Of a stretch of 64,000 nucleotides of DNA, positions 1 to 11,200 are shown one piece after another (within the stretch, counting starts at the first letter, position 1; every line of letters starts with the position of its first letter). The position numbers and the translations under genes are program-made. The DNA comes from Carya illinoinensis (lineage: Eukaryota; Streptophyta; Magnoliopsida; Fagales; Juglandaceae). The stretch lies in assembly GCF_018687715.1 (NCBI RefSeq), contig NC_056766.1:11149501-11213500 (forward strand), written 5' to 3'. The notes under the pieces were generated by a model that saw only the letters and a program-made list of their open reading frames with translations, ran no database searches and was not told the origin of the DNA.

Positions 1-596
1 ACCAAAGCTTCGGCTTGTTGTGAACCTCCTGGTCTATCTTCTTTGCTTTTGCGCCGACTTTCTTCTTCAAGAACTGCAGCTGCAATATCATCGAAGACTA
101 GAACTTCAATGTTGTTGGTTAAGTTGATGATGAGTTGATCATACGAATCAGGTAGACTTTGAAGTAGAATTTCAGCACGTTCACTCGTCTCTATGTTATG
201 CCCCATTGCTGTGAGCTGTGAAAATAAAGTGTTGAGGGTGTTGATGTGGTCTGTCACCATAGTTGACTCCATCATCCGAAGGGTGTAGAGTTTTCTTCTC
301 AAGAAAATTTTGTTGTGTAGTGATTTGGCCTCGTACAATTTTGTCAGAGTATCCCATATCTCTTTTGCTGTCTTTTTCTCCGCCACACTTGACAATACTC
401 CATCAGCTAGTGCTAGGTGCAGATTAGCAATAGCATTGCCATCCATCTCGTTCCACTTGCCGTCGTCAGTGATCTCATCGGGCCTATCTCCAATTGCCGT
501 CAAGCAATTATCTTTCCTCAAAATTGCTTTTATTCTCATTTTCCACAATGAGAAATTACTCCCATTGAACTTCTCTATTTCATACTTCGTCGCCAT
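1..596 (-). CDS. Ty1/copia retrotransposon Gag, N-terminal part (runs off left edge)
   Basis: Reading the minus strand from an ATG at 596-594 gives an uninterrupted frame to the window edge (198 codons). It begins MATKYEIEKFNGSNFSLWKM and continues with IWDTLTKLYEAKSLHNKIFL and a later LLQSLPDSYDQLI motif. These are hallmarks of the UBN2-type gag domain at the start of plant Ty1/copia polyproteins, which forms the virus-like particle. The position fits: a primer-binding site and an LTR end lie directly upstream (664-677 on the plus strand). No stop or frameshift is visible, so this end may be intact; the protease, integrase and RT would lie left of the window. The plus-strand frame at 310-717 is only its antisense shadow. 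Confidence 0.88.
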   Translation of the reverse strand, partial: MATKYEIEKFNGSNFSLWKMRIKAILRKDNCLTAIGDRPDEITDDGKWNEMDGNAIANLHLALADGVLSSVAEKKTAKEIWDTLTKLYEAKSLHNKIFLRRKLYTLRMMESTMVTDHINTLNTLFSQLTAMGHNIETSERAEILLQSLPDSYDQLIINLTNNIEVLVFDDIAAAVLEEESRRKSKEDRPGGSQQAEAL

Positions 597-663
597 TATT
601 GAAGATGCCTCCTTTCCACTAACTGGATCTAACTGTAGCACGAAAACTGGCTATAAACCTGAT

Positions 664-676
664 GCTCTGATACCAC
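664..676 (-). other. primer-binding site of the copia element (initiator tRNA-Met)
   Basis: The minus strand reads GTGGTATCAGAGC directly after the LTR end. TGGTATCAGAGC is the usual complement of the 3' end of plant initiator tRNA-Met. It marks where reverse transcription starts and fixes the inner LTR edge at 677. Confidence 0.85.
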
Positions 677-914
677 TGTTAGGAGGTTGTCAACTAGCCA
701 CCATTTTTGACCCATAAAGGTGGCGGTGGAAGATAGCGGAAGCAAGTGGAAGATGGCGGAAGCAACTGGAAGATGGCGGAAGCAAATGTGAATGCAAGCT
801 CAACTAGCCACCATTTTTGACCCATAAAAGTCTATAAAAGTGGCTTTACCGCTACAGTTACTCAGCTAGAAAAGGAATTAAGCTGTGAATCGGAAGACGA
901 CACACACATAATCA
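677..914 (-). repeat. candidate 5' LTR of the copia element
   Basis: The inner edge (plus strand TGTTAGGAGG at 677) is fixed by the adjacent primer site. The outer edge is less certain: on the minus strand a TGATTATGTG start would place it at 914, giving a short LTR of about 238 bp. The segment contains two copies of a block beginning TAGCCACCATTTTTGACCC (about 686 and 800) and a 3 x 20 bp tandem repeat. The outer end lies only about 38 bp from the stop codon of the EF-hand gene. The second LTR is not in the window, so identity cannot be checked. Confidence 0.5.
727..786. repeat. 3 x 20-bp tandem repeat inside the copia LTR
   Basis: Three successive 20-bp units of the form TGGAAGATGGCGGAAGCAAN, at 727, 747 and 767, with one internal substitution in the first. 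Such arrays in LTR U3 regions often carry enhancer-like elements; here that is only inference. Confidence 0.85.
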
Positions 915-952
915 TGGTATAGGAACCTTAGAAGAGTCATGATTTAAGAAAC

Positions 953-1219
953 CTATACGCTATATCCAACTTTATGAGCATATTTCACGACTTCTTCCAG
1001 CTCCTCTGCGCTGATGAGTCCATCTCCATTCTCATCAGCGTGGCTGAGAGCACGGTGAACTCTCCAAACAGGAATAAGTGCACCGAGTTGCTGGAAGGCT
1101 TTCTTCAACTCTTCCTTGTCCAGGACACCATCACCGTTGACATCTTTTTGCTTGAAAATCAGCTTTAGCTGCTCTTCGTTTAGGCTCATATGCGCAGTTT
1201 TGGGCACCTGAAGAGGCAT
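953..1219 (-). CDS. small two-EF-hand calcium-binding protein (calmodulin-like)
   Basis: An 88-residue protein with two canonical EF-hand loops. Loop 1 is residues 26-37 (DVNGDGVLDKEE) and loop 2 is residues 62-73 (DENGDGLISAEE). Both keep Asp at positions 1 and 5, Asn at 3, Gly at 6 and Glu at 12, so both should bind calcium. Hydrophobic helices flank each loop. Its length suits short plant calmodulin-like or polcalcin-type proteins, which act as cytosolic calcium sensors; the exact subfamily is not certain. The start is the first ATG (1219-1217); a second Met at residue 11 is an alternative. A TATA box lies about 85 bp upstream. The gene is squeezed between a copia LTR just after its stop and a Helitron terminus about 330 bp before its start. 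Confidence 0.85.
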   Translation of the reverse strand: MPLQVPKTAHMSLNEEQLKLIFKQKDVNGDGVLDKEELKKAFQQLGALIPVWRVHRALSHADENGDGLISAEELEEVVKYAHKVGYSV

Positions 1220-1303
1220 TTTTTTTAAGGGGTATGGCTACAAAAACTTGTAGAAGACTCTTTGGTGCAATGATACAAATGAAAGTACCAGAGCAAGGAC
1301 TTG

Positions 1304-1311
1304 TATTTATA
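1304..1311 (-). promoter_or_regulatory. TATA box of the EF-hand gene
   Basis: The minus strand reads TATAAATA here, about 85 bp before the start codon at 1219. That is a normal distance for a plant TATA box plus a short 5' leader. Confidence 0.6.
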
Positions 1312-1546
1312 CAACTCTAGTTCGTGTTTTGGAGCTCGTGTTTTCGATCTTTCTTTATTGTACAAGTGTCAGATGGGCGGAAAGATATATAGAATAATAT
1401 CAGTGTAAATCTATATATATTTATGAGATCTTTGCTTTTGAAAGAGAATTCTTTATTATGTTCCAGGTCCTACCATGATATATATAAAAATTGAATAACT
1501 CAAACCAATATTAGCCCCTTGGTTTCAATGTTTTATAAGCATTATA

Positions 1547-1620
1547 TCTCTTATATATTAAAAGTGTGGATGGTCGTGCTACAGTGTTAGGAACAGTGTT
1601 AGGAACAGTTAATCTTTTTT
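1547..1620 (+). repeat. Helitron 5' terminus
   Basis: Starts with TC after an A and carries the ATATATTAAAAGTG core common to plant Helitron 5' ends. It is followed by GTGCTACAGTGTTAGGAACA, in which a 12-bp GTGTTAGGAACA unit is tandemly doubled. Related sequence recurs at 5367 and 5560. Confidence 0.55.
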
Positions 1621-2399
1621 CCGGTTTTTTTTTTTTTTTCGTCCAACGTTTATTTTCCCATTTTACCCTTCAGTTTATTTGGCATTTACGGTGGTTTACG
1701 TTTCAGTTGTATTCCACCGACAGATGTTTTTGTCTTTTTAACTTCCCACCGACAGAATTTTTTTTTTTTTTTTTTTTTGCCGATTTTGCCCTTATTTTTA
1801 TTGTTTGCTTCGTTGTCCTCAATGTCGTTTTGCTTTGCCAGCTTGGTGTTATTGTCTTTTTACGGTTATTTCTGATCTCTTCATCTGATAAAGTGAATTG
1901 AACTACAGTTTAAATATTAAGATTTCTTTCATTTCGTTGTGGCTCTACTGCGTTCTACACTCTCAGCGATTGAATTTTAGGTACGCTTTTATTGTTTTCC
2001 TCAGTATATTTATTGTAAAATTTAATTGTGTTGTATGAATGAATGAATTTCTTACATTATGTAATTAGATGACATGTATATGTATTACAGCAAAAAAAAA
2101 ATGGAAAGATAAAAACTGTGTTTGCATATTTACATCTTTATTTACAGAGAGTACACCGAACAAAAAAATTTAATGATTGATATACAATTTCGATTTTCTG
2201 AAATTTCATCTTCTGGTTTGTTGTTGTGTGCTGAGAATAGGAAAACAAAACCGTAGTTAGTCAAAAATACAAAACCCAGTTCGTAAATTGTTGAAAAAAA
2301 AAACTATCGGATTGAAAATTTTTGCTCTACATGTAAAGTATATGTATAGTGATAATATACATCAATACACCAAAAAAATACACAAATGAAAAAAATTTG
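1621..2399. other. AT-rich stretch, no gene seen
   Basis: Poly-T tracts and AT-rich sequence between the candidate Helitron end and the GC-rich block at 2402. Short frames here are low-complexity Phe/Leu readings of poly-T and I do not regard them as genes. Confidence 0.6.
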
Positions 2400-2401
2400 A
2401 C

Positions 2402-2492
2402 CTTCCGGCGTGGCCGTGCGCTCCCACCAGTAGCCATTTGCAACGCTGCGGTGGTCGTGGCCTGCTGCGCGCGGCCATAGTCACGACCCTGA
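2402..2492 (-). other. GC-rich exon-like block, possibly captured
   Basis: About 90 bp that is strongly GC-rich amid AT-rich flanks. On the minus strand it follows a pyrimidine tract ending in TTTCTTTCTCAG, a good splice acceptor. It holds an ATG in a plant-like context (GACTATGGCCGC) and ends in GGAAG followed by GTCAAA, a weak donor. It reads MAARSRPRPPQRC and onward. I do not recognise the protein. The layout suggests a first coding exon captured together with its upstream promoter and leader. Confidence 0.35.
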
Positions 2493-2689
2493 GAAAGAAA
2501 ATAAAACAAAAACAAATCTGTTCAGATCTAAGAGGAAAAAAACATAGAAAAAAAAAAAACAAAAACAACTGAAATGAACGGAATACAAAACTGTAAAACA
2601 TTAAAAGAAGAACAAAATACAAACATAAATCAAACAACAAGATGAAAGCTGTGAGAGAGAGAGGCAACGGAAGATGAAACGAGAAGGAC

Positions 2690-2692
<3 letters not shown>

Positions 2693-2742
<50 letters not shown>
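2693..2742. repeat. (GA)n microsatellite
   Basis: Pure GA dinucleotide repeat of about 25 units, read as CT on the minus strand within the leader-like region. Confidence 0.95.
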
Positions 2743-2745
<3 letters not shown>

Positions 2746-3550
2746 AAAAAGACCGTTCAGATCTAAGAGGAAAAAGAAAAAAAATTGAAAAACCGTAAAA
2801 ACATGAACAAATCTGTTGTACAGATCTAAATGTTAAAAATAAAAAAATTTAATTTATACTGTAAAGATGAGTGCTGCGAACGAAGCTGGAAAATAACAAA
2901 AGAGGAGAAAGAAAATAAAACAAAAACAAATCTGTTCAGATCTAAGAGGAAAAAAACATAGAAAAAAAAAACAAAAACAACTGAAATAAACGGAATACAA
3001 AACTGTAAAACATTAAAAGAAAAACAAAATACAAACATAAATCAAACAAGAACATGAAAGCTGTGAGAGAGAGAGAGGCAACGGAAGATGAAACGAGAAG
3101 GACCGGAGAAAAACGAGTGCTGCGAACGAAGCTGCAAAATATTAAAAGAACAAAACACAACAAAAAAAATGAAACAAAAACAAATATCTTGAGATCTAAA
3201 AGCAAAAACAAAAAAAAATGAAAGACCGTAAAAAACAATGTTCATCTGAAAGTATGAAAAAACAACAAAAAATATACCAAATAACAAATATATTCTAAAG
3301 AACAATCTGGATGTAAACGCACAAAAAAAAATATATAAACATTCGAAATAAACGGAATACAAAACTGTAAAACATTAAAAGAAGAACAAAATATAAACAT
3401 AAATCAAACAAGAAGATGAAAGCTGTGAGAGAAAGAGACAACGGAAGATGAAACCAGAAGGACCGGACAGAGAGAGAGAGAGAGGGAGGGAGAGAGGCAA
3501 CGGAAGAAGAAAGGAGGGGCGGCCAAAATCTAGGGTTAGGTTTAGAGGAC

Positions 3551-3551
<1 letters not shown>

Positions 3552-3609
<58 letters not shown>
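3552..3609. repeat. (GA)n microsatellite
   Basis: Pure GA dinucleotide repeat of about 29 units lying between the two telo-box motifs. Confidence 0.95.
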
Positions 3610-3614
<5 letters not shown>

Positions 3615-3879
3615 GGAAGAAGAAAGGGGGGGCGGCCAAAATGTAGGGTTTGGTTTAGAGATGCTTTTATAGGGCTTCCTAGGGTTAGGGTCAAATTACT
3701 TTTCTGCCCTCGTATCATTTGTTTATTACCGGATTATTTAGTTATATATTTATATTTATATTTTTATATATCTGTTAACATATATCTCTACATAGATACG
3801 GACCACCTTTCAATTATACATATAAATATTTATATATTTATATGTATATATAGTTATATTATATAAATAGATTTATATA

Positions 3880-5366
3880 TTTATAATCATTTAAACTTTA
3901 TATTATATTTATTTACTTTCAATTATCTACACTTTTAATCTTACTCATATTTAATATAGATTTAAATAATGATTTTAAAAATGATTTAAATAGTTATGGA
4001 AATATAAAAAATTTAATTATATAAATATTATCATACTCACAAAAAAATTATTTAAACTTTTGTTAAAATATTCATTACAGAATATTCACTAAAAAAAATA
4101 CAAAAATATTATTTTAATATAATAAAGAAATCATAAATATTGACATATTGGAGGTTTTTGAAAATTGAGTAAAATTTAGAGAAAATTTTTTGAAATTATC
4201 ATTTTTAACTAAATTATAAATAATTTCACGGAAAAGTTAATGTGAATGACTTTATAACATCAGTTTTTTATTATTTTTTCAAATTTGTCTATTTTGGTTT
4301 TTGTTAGATTTTTGTTTTTTTCTGTATCACTTATACAGCTTATATATTAGTATAAAATTAGTTTTGAATATTATTTTTTTATTAATATTTTTTTCTAATC
4401 ATGTAAACTTTTTGTTATATTTATTTACTTCCAATTATTTACACTTTTTTTCATGATCATATTTATTTTTTTTTAAATAATAATTTCAAAAATAGTTTAA
4501 ATAATTATGGAAATATAAAAAATTTAATTATAAAAGTATTATCATACCCAATAAAAATGGTTGAATTTTTTGTTTAAAATATTCAATAAAGTAACATTTC
4601 AAACCATACGAAAATATATTAAGTTGTTAAAATTGTAAATACAACTAAGATAATAACAAAAAAAAATAAAAAAATAATATTTTAATAGATTAGATAAACA
4701 AACTAAGATAATAAAAAAAAAAACAATTGAAAAATATTATTTTAATAGATTAGATAAACAATGGCAAATCAAATGTTGTAGGTTTTTAAAAACTAAGTAT
4801 AATTTGAAAAAAAAAAATTAGATAATCTCATTTTTAACTAAATTATAAACAAGTTTATGGGAATTTTAATGTGAATGCCCTTATTAAATTACTTTTTTGT
4901 TATTTTTTCAAATTTGTTTATTTTACTTTCTATTAGATTGTGGTTTTTTTTTTTCTCCATTTACACCATTTATATGTTAGCATAAGATTAATTTTAAATA
5001 TTACTTTCATATTAATATTTCCTTCTAATCATTTAATCTTTTTATTATATTTATTTACTTCAAATTATTTACAGTTTTTATTATACTGATATTTATTATA
5101 ATTTTAAAAATATTTTAAATAATTATGAAAATATAAAAAATTTATCATATCTAATTTTTTGTTTAAAATATTCACTAAAGAAAAATAGGTAAAATTTTCC
5201 AAAAAAAATTTGGAAAATGTCATATTTTGCTAAATTAAAGATAATTTTATGGGAAATTTAATTTTAATACTTTTATAATATTAATTTTCTATTATTGTCT
5301 CAAATTTGTTTATTTATTTTTTTATTAGATTCTGGTTTTTTCCCCTTATCATTTATACCACCTATA
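3880..5366. repeat. degenerate AT-rich tandem array, three units
   Basis: Landmarks recur at spacings of roughly 510 and 630 bp. ATTATATTTATTTACTT is near 3903, 4415 and 5046; GGAAATATAAAAAATTTAAT is near 3999 and 4509, with a diverged copy near 5127; CTAAATTATAAA-type sequence is near 4208, 4838 and 5231. The third unit breaks off at 5366 and its continuation (TTAGTATAAGATTAATTTTA) resumes near 5789. No gene is visible. Confidence 0.6.
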
Positions 5367-5766
5367 TCTCTCTCATATATTAAAAGTGGGGATTGGTGTG
5401 CTACAGTTTTACGAACAGTGTTAAGAACAGTAATAAGCTACAGTATTAAAAACAGTAATTTTTTCACTCATTTTTTGTTTCTGTGTTATTACATAGTTAC
5501 TTATTTAACTTTTTGTTCTTGCTTTGCATCGATTTGTATGAGGATGTTTTGGTTTTTAGTCTTTTATATATTAAAAGTGGGGATTAGCGTACTGCAGTGT
5601 TAAGGACAGTAATAAGCTACAATATTAGAAACAGTAATTTTCTCACTTGTTTTTTGCTTTTGTATTATTACATAGTTACTTATTTAACCTTTTGTTCTTG
5701 CTTTGTATCGGTTTGTATGAGGATGTTTTGATCTTTAGTGAAAATGTGTCAGAGATATTTTTTCAA
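5367..5766 (+). repeat. two tandem copies of Helitron-5'-end-like sequence
   Basis: TCTCTCTCATATATTAAAAG at 5367 and TCTTTTATATATTAAAAGTG at 5560 each start a block of about 195 bp. Both share GTGGGGATT, ACAGTAATAAGCTACA, ACATAGTTACTTATTTAAC and TTTGTATGAGGATGTTTTG. The pair interrupts the AT-rich array, which continues on both sides, so it looks like an internal insertion or duplication rather than the outer end of the large Helitron. Confidence 0.55.
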
Positions 5767-6115
5767 AAGAATTTAGACCACATAATATTAGTATAAGATT
5801 AATTTTATATTTACTTTCTTCATTTTGTACATTTTACTATTAGTGTTATGGTTGATGATGATGCATTTTGTTTTCCTAAATATTTGGTTTTTTTAGTTTT
5901 CATTTTAATGTTGTGGTCAATGATGAACTTGGTTTTCCTGAAAATAAGCTTATGAATTTTTATTTGGTGTTTTTTTGAGATTTGGTTTGTTTGAATTCAA
6001 TTCGAGTTTTGTTTTATATCTATGCTTATATTTTTTTATTTATTATATATAGTATGTTTATTACTTTATATGAGTCTGTGACGTTGAGGGGATACATGTT
6101 GTATTTGATGTTCCC

Positions 6116-8141
6116 TGTGACGCCCCCAAAATCCCCACGCCCGAACAAGGGGAAATTGAGACGTCCGGATGGTGACAACCCGGGTCACCACCCCAACGAC
6201 GGGTGCCGAGTGTGTGCAAGGCAGCAAAAGTGTACAGAGAAACACGCAGCGGATAAGAAAGTCATAACTAAGTACCAGAATTTTTCTTAACATAATACAA
6301 GCTGTTTAAAACGTACATAGATAAAATATTACATATACCACAAATACAGTTTTAAACAAATAAAAAGATAACATCAGCAACCCGGCGGAGCCGCATCCTC
6401 GGGCTCAGCCTCTTCCTCCTCAACCTCATCTCCTGCACCAAAAGCTACGGAACCACGAATGGTACCGCAGGTAAGTAAAACCCAAACACTACCAGATAAA
6501 AACACATATAACTCAAACAAGATGCATGAAACATGCCCAATGCACAAACCCGTAAAACACAAGTTTTCCACGCACGCCAAAAGACACATTTGACATCTCA
6601 AACCATTATCCAATTTTAACCGTATGCACCATGACCTCCCCTAGGGGTCATCCGCACACCCTGGCTCCAGTGTCACACCGCAGAGTACCGCCACGCATGT
6701 GACACCCAACGAGCGATGCCCAGTTCCGCGCCCCGCGCGTGCGTAGCCAAGCATCCTCTAGCCCTCGCCAGCGAAGGGCCACGGAGTCGGTGAGTAGGCC
6801 GATGCCCGGTTCCGCGCCCGGCGCGTTCGTAGCCAAGCACCCCCTAGTCCCGCTCCCATTATCGCTTTCGATAACTCAGGGGACATCACTCAGTTTATTC
6901 CGCTCCCGAGTGACCAGAGGAGCTCCACCGAGATAATAACCCATCCCGGCTTGGGCTCGTGATACCCACGCACCCGCAACACACTCACGCCAAAACACAG
7001 GCTTTTCTCATAAACCCACAACACACGTGCATGCACCATGTAATGCCATAACAATGCACAATAAAATAATCCAATCACATAAATCAAATAATCAAGCAAC
7101 TCCGTCCTCCATCCATCCGACCCCCGAAACTCCTCGGACTCAGTCCGGAATCAACAACCAACAACAGATAATAAATAAATTGAATGAGCAATATATATTT
7201 AAATCTGAAAATAGGGTTTGGAAAATACTTACAGCGCTATACGGCAATTTTAGAAAACACGAGGCGTTGCAAACGGCGGAAAAACAGCAACGTCACAGTG
7301 AAATTTCACTGTGGCCGTGGGTCCGAAAAATCCACTTTTGAACGGGGACAAACTAGGACACGGGATTGATAGGGAATGGTCTAGAGGTGGTTGTGAAGCT
7401 ATTGGAAGTGACGGACGGCCGTGGGTGGCGGCGGAATGGCCGGAAATGGCCGGATTACCCAAAACGGAAACTAAGCTCGTAGGAGCTGTTCCGGTGGTCG
7501 TTGGAGGCCGGAAATAGGTGGGTTAGGACGGCAAGGAGTCGGTGATGAAGTGGTGAAGAAATGGTGGCCGGAGGTGGAGCGACGGCGGCGGATCGGAGCA
7601 AAATCCGTGCGCCCTTTGGAAGCTTTTTCCGGCCAAATGGCCGGCCGGTTGGGGGTGGGTTTTGGAGGGAAGGTAGACCGGAAGGAGAGGAAGAGAATGG
7701 GACCGGTGGGAGGCCGAACGGTGGCCGGACGGCGGCGGTAGGGCTTAGGGAAGGTGACGCCGGCGTAGGGAGAGAGAGAGAAGAGAGAGAGAGCACGGGG
7801 GGGGGTCCGAGTCGAGCGGGAGAGAGGAGAGAGAAAAGAAAGAGAAAAAAGAAAAAGAAGAAAAAAGAAAAGAAGGGAAAAAGAAAAAGGAAAAAGAGAA
7901 AAAGAAAAAAAGATGTGAAAAGAAATGAGGTCCAGTCCTCACTCCGGGAAAAAGAAACAAACCGCCAAAAGATTAAAACCACAAAAACAACTAAAAGAAA
8001 TAAAACACAACCTCAAATAAATTAAAATAAATTAAAAACCGACTTTAAAAATGCAATTAAAATAAAATAAAATATCTGATATATTAATTAAAATAAAAAG
8101 AATTATTTCAGCGAAAATACACTTAAAAGCGGGTCATCACA
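6116..8141 (-). repeat. E1 3' LTR
   Basis: 2026 bp. On the minus strand it runs from TGTGATGACCCGCTTTTAAG to GGGGGCGTCACA. It contains a CT-rich tract, a 20-bp palindrome (7294-7313), a conserved GCTGTAAGTATTTT donor-like motif (read from about 7234 downward) and two GC-rich repeats around 6700-6840. It is nearly identical to E6's 5' LTR. Confidence 0.95.
7294..7335 (-). promoter_or_regulatory. paired inverted repeats in the LTR (E1 copy)
   Basis: A perfect 20-bp palindrome CACAGTGAAATTTCACTGTG (7294-7313) sits beside a second hairpin with GTGGGT-type arms (7317-7335). The same pair is found in every LTR of the family here, with changes in both arms in some subfamilies. Confidence 0.6.
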
Positions 8142-8154
8142 TCCTCCCCTCCTT
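8142..8154 (-). other. E1 polypurine tract
   Basis: Minus strand AAGGAGGGGAGGA directly abuts the 3' LTR. This is where plus-strand DNA synthesis is primed. Confidence 0.85.
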
Positions 8155-8259
8155 AAAAACAATTTCGTCCTCGAAATTGCAAGATCACCACCAACTTAAA
8201 CCAAGCCACACAAACGCACATGAACCAACTGAGACCAAGATTAAAATTACATACCTTCA

Positions 8260-11200
8260 TCATTCAAACAAATATGGATATAGCTCCCTCATGTCCGCTG
8301 CTCGCTCCCAAGAGAAGTCTTGAGCTAACGGATCTCCCCAAGCCACTTTAACCAACGGTATCGTCTTGGACCTCAATTGTTGCTCCTTCCAATCCAAAAT
8401 CTGCGACGGAACAACCTCGTAAGTGAGATCCGGTTGCAACTGAATACCTGCTGGGTCAACGAAACGTGGCTCTTGCTGCCCAAAGCTCTTCTTCAGGGAT
8501 GATACGTGGAAGACATCATGAACATCCCCAAAATAATCCGGCAAAGCAACTCTATAGGCGACGGACCCTACCCTCTCCAGAATCTGAAAAGGGCCGACGT
8601 ACCTCGGATCTAGTTTCCTTTTCTTACCAAAACGCTTAACACCTCTCATGGGAGAGACTTTAAGATAAACCCAATCACCAATTTCAAATGACAATTCTCT
8701 CCTCCTGGTATCAGCGTAGCTTTTCTGGCGACTCTGAGCTGCCGCCATTTTTTCTCTGATGATCCGGACTTGGCTTTGCATTTCCTGAATTATTTCGGGT
8801 CCAATTACCCTACTCTCCCCAACTTCATCCCAACACAAGGGTGACCTACACTTTCTTCCATAAAGAGCTTCATAGGGAGCCATCTGAATAGTCGCATGGT
8901 AGCTGTTATTGTAGGCAAACTCAATGAGCGGCAAATGATTTTCCCAACTCCCTTGGAATTCCAGGGCACAAGCTCTCAACATGTCTTCCAAGGTCTGTAT
9001 GGTGCGCTCTGACTGGCCGTCTGTCTGCGGGTGATAAGCAGTGCTGAACTTCAACTTAGTACCCAAAGCTGCCTGCAAACTCTTCCAGAACTGCGATGTG
9101 AACCTCGGGTCTCGATCCGACACTATAGTCTTTGGTATGCCATGTAGCCGAACTATCTCTTTGACATACAAACGGGTCAACTTACCCAAAGAGTCGGTGT
9201 TGTTAACAGGCAGAAAATGAGCACTCTTCGTTAACCGGTCCACAATCACCCAAACAGAATTCTTCCCACTAGGTGTTCTCGGCAAACCCACTACGAAATC
9301 CATCGTGATGTCATCCCACTTCCACTCAGGAATAGGGAGGGGTTGGAGCATACCTGCAGGTCTCTGATGCTCGGCCTTTACCTGACGACACGTGTGGCAT
9401 TTCTCCACATATAAGGCAACGTCCTTCTTCATTCCATCCCACCAGTAATTTTTCTTCAAGTCTCGATACATCTTTGTACTGCCGGGATGAACTGAATACG
9501 GGGCCGCATGAGCTTCCGCCATGATTCGTTCTTTGAAATCTGCGTCCTTCGGGATCACTCTGCGATCTCGGAACCGAAGTACCCCATCACTATCCATGCT
9601 ATAGTGCAACGGCCCTCGAGATTTTCGGACTCTTTTCCTGATGTTCAGCAGCTTCGGATCCTTTCTTTGGAGAACTTTCAATTCTTCAAAATCGGTTACC
9701 CGAATGTCCAGAACCGAAGACAAAATCTCTACTTGTTGCGAACTCTCTATAAGGAGCCTTCTCATCCCATAAAGTAACGAATCCATTTCTGACGGTTCGG
9801 CTTCATCCTCCAAATGAGACTTCCGGCTCAAAGCATCAGCAACTATGTTAGCCTTCCCCAGGTGGTACTTGATCTCACACTGATAGTCACTGATTAGCTC
9901 TAGCCAACGCCTCTGCCTCATATTCAAATTTTTCTGGGAAAACAAATGCTTCAAGCTCTTATGATCAGTAAATACCTCACAAGCTTCCCCATACAAGAAA
10001 TGCCGCCAGATCTTGAGTGCAAAAACAATCGCAGCCAACTCTAGATCATGCGTCGGATAATTCTTCTCATGGTCCTTAAGCTGACGAGATGCATAGGCTA
10101 CAACCCGTCCTTCCTGCATAAGGACACAACCCAAACCGAACTTAGACGCATCACTGAAGACTACAAACGGCTTATGCGGTTCTGGGAGTGCTAACACTGG
10201 TGCCGTCGTCAGCCTGTTCTTCAATTCCTGGAAGCTTCTCTCACATTTCTCTGACCAAACAAATTCTGTATTCTTCCGAGTCAAAGCTGTGAGAGGTCCG
10301 GATAAGCGAGCAAAACCCTCTACAAACCTTCGGTAGTAACCGGCGAGCCCCAAGAAACTCCTGATCTCGCGTACTGTAGTTGGGCGTGGCCATGACAAAA
10401 TGGCTTCTACCTTACTGGGATCAACTGCCACCCCACCCTGGGAAATTACATGCCCAAGAAATTTAACTTCTTCCAACCAGAACTCACACTTGCTGAGCTT
10501 GGCGTACAACTGGTGCTCTCTCAATTTCTCAAGTACCAGACTAAGATGATACACATGCTCTTCGATATCTCGGGAATAAATCAGTATATCATCAATAAAT
10601 ACTACCACGAAGGAATCCAGATAAGGTTGGAACACCCGATTCATCAAATCCATGAAAGCGGCAGGAGCATTAGCTAGCCCAAACGGCATCACTTTAAATT
10701 CATAGTGTCCATACCTCGACCTGAAGGCAGTTTTCGGCACATCCTGCTCTCTGATTCTCAGCTGGTAGTATCCCGACCTCAGATCAATTTTAGAGAACAC
10801 CGCTGCCCCCTGAAGTTGGTCAAACAAGTCATCAATCCGCGGGAGAGGGTATTTATTTTTGATGGTCACCTTGTTCAACTCCCTATAGTCAATGCACATA
10901 CGAAGGGTTCCATCTTTCTTTTTAACAAATAAAACTGGAGCACCCCACGGCGACGTACTAGGCTGAATAAACCCCTTCTCTACTAATTCTTGCAACTGAG
11001 TCTTCAACTCTTTCAATTCAGCCGGTGCCATGCGGTAAGGAGCCTTATGCACAGGAGCCGCTCCAGGTTCCAAGTCTATAACAAACTCCATCTCTCGCAC
11101 GGGGGGTAGTCCGGGCAAGTCATCCACAAACACATCGGGGAACTCTTCCACAACTGGAATGTCTGCCAAGGACTTCTTCTCAGACGGCGTGGACACCATC

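Larger units (their letters stand above)
2493..3690 (-). promoter_or_regulatory. promoter/5'-leader-like region with telo-boxes and CT repeats, partly triplicated
   Basis: On the minus strand this runs from AACCCTAGG motifs (about 3677-3691) through CTATAAAAGC (3672-3663, TATA-like) and telo-box-like AAACCAAACCCTAC (about 3656-3643) and AAACCTAACCCTAG (about 3543-3530) into long CT repeats. Telo-boxes plus CT-rich leaders are typical of plant ribosomal-protein and translation-factor promoters. A block beginning GATGAAAGCTGTGAGAGAGA on the plus strand recurs near 2641, 3054 and 3415, each next to similar AAAACATTAAAAGAA sequence, so leader/intron-like sequence has been copied three times. No coding gene beyond the 2402-2492 block is seen. 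A captured host promoter inside the Helitron is an inference. Confidence 0.4.

Noticed and set aside
310..717. 135-codon plus-strand frame at the left edge
   Set aside because: It is the antisense of the copia gag on the minus strand and runs into the LTR; the minus frame has clear gag motifs.
7561..8025. Long open frames inside LTRs, rich in Arg/Glu/Gly on one strand and Pro/Ser/Phe on the other (also near 22203, 32190, 39412, 45886, 51820, 60527)
   Set aside because: They read through a CT-rich tract plus GC-rich sequence on several frames at once, resemble no domain, and recur only because the LTRs are recent copies.
9508..9777. Plus-strand frames inside pol and gag of E1 and E5
   Set aside because: Shadows of the real minus-strand genes; codon structure and homology support only the minus strand.
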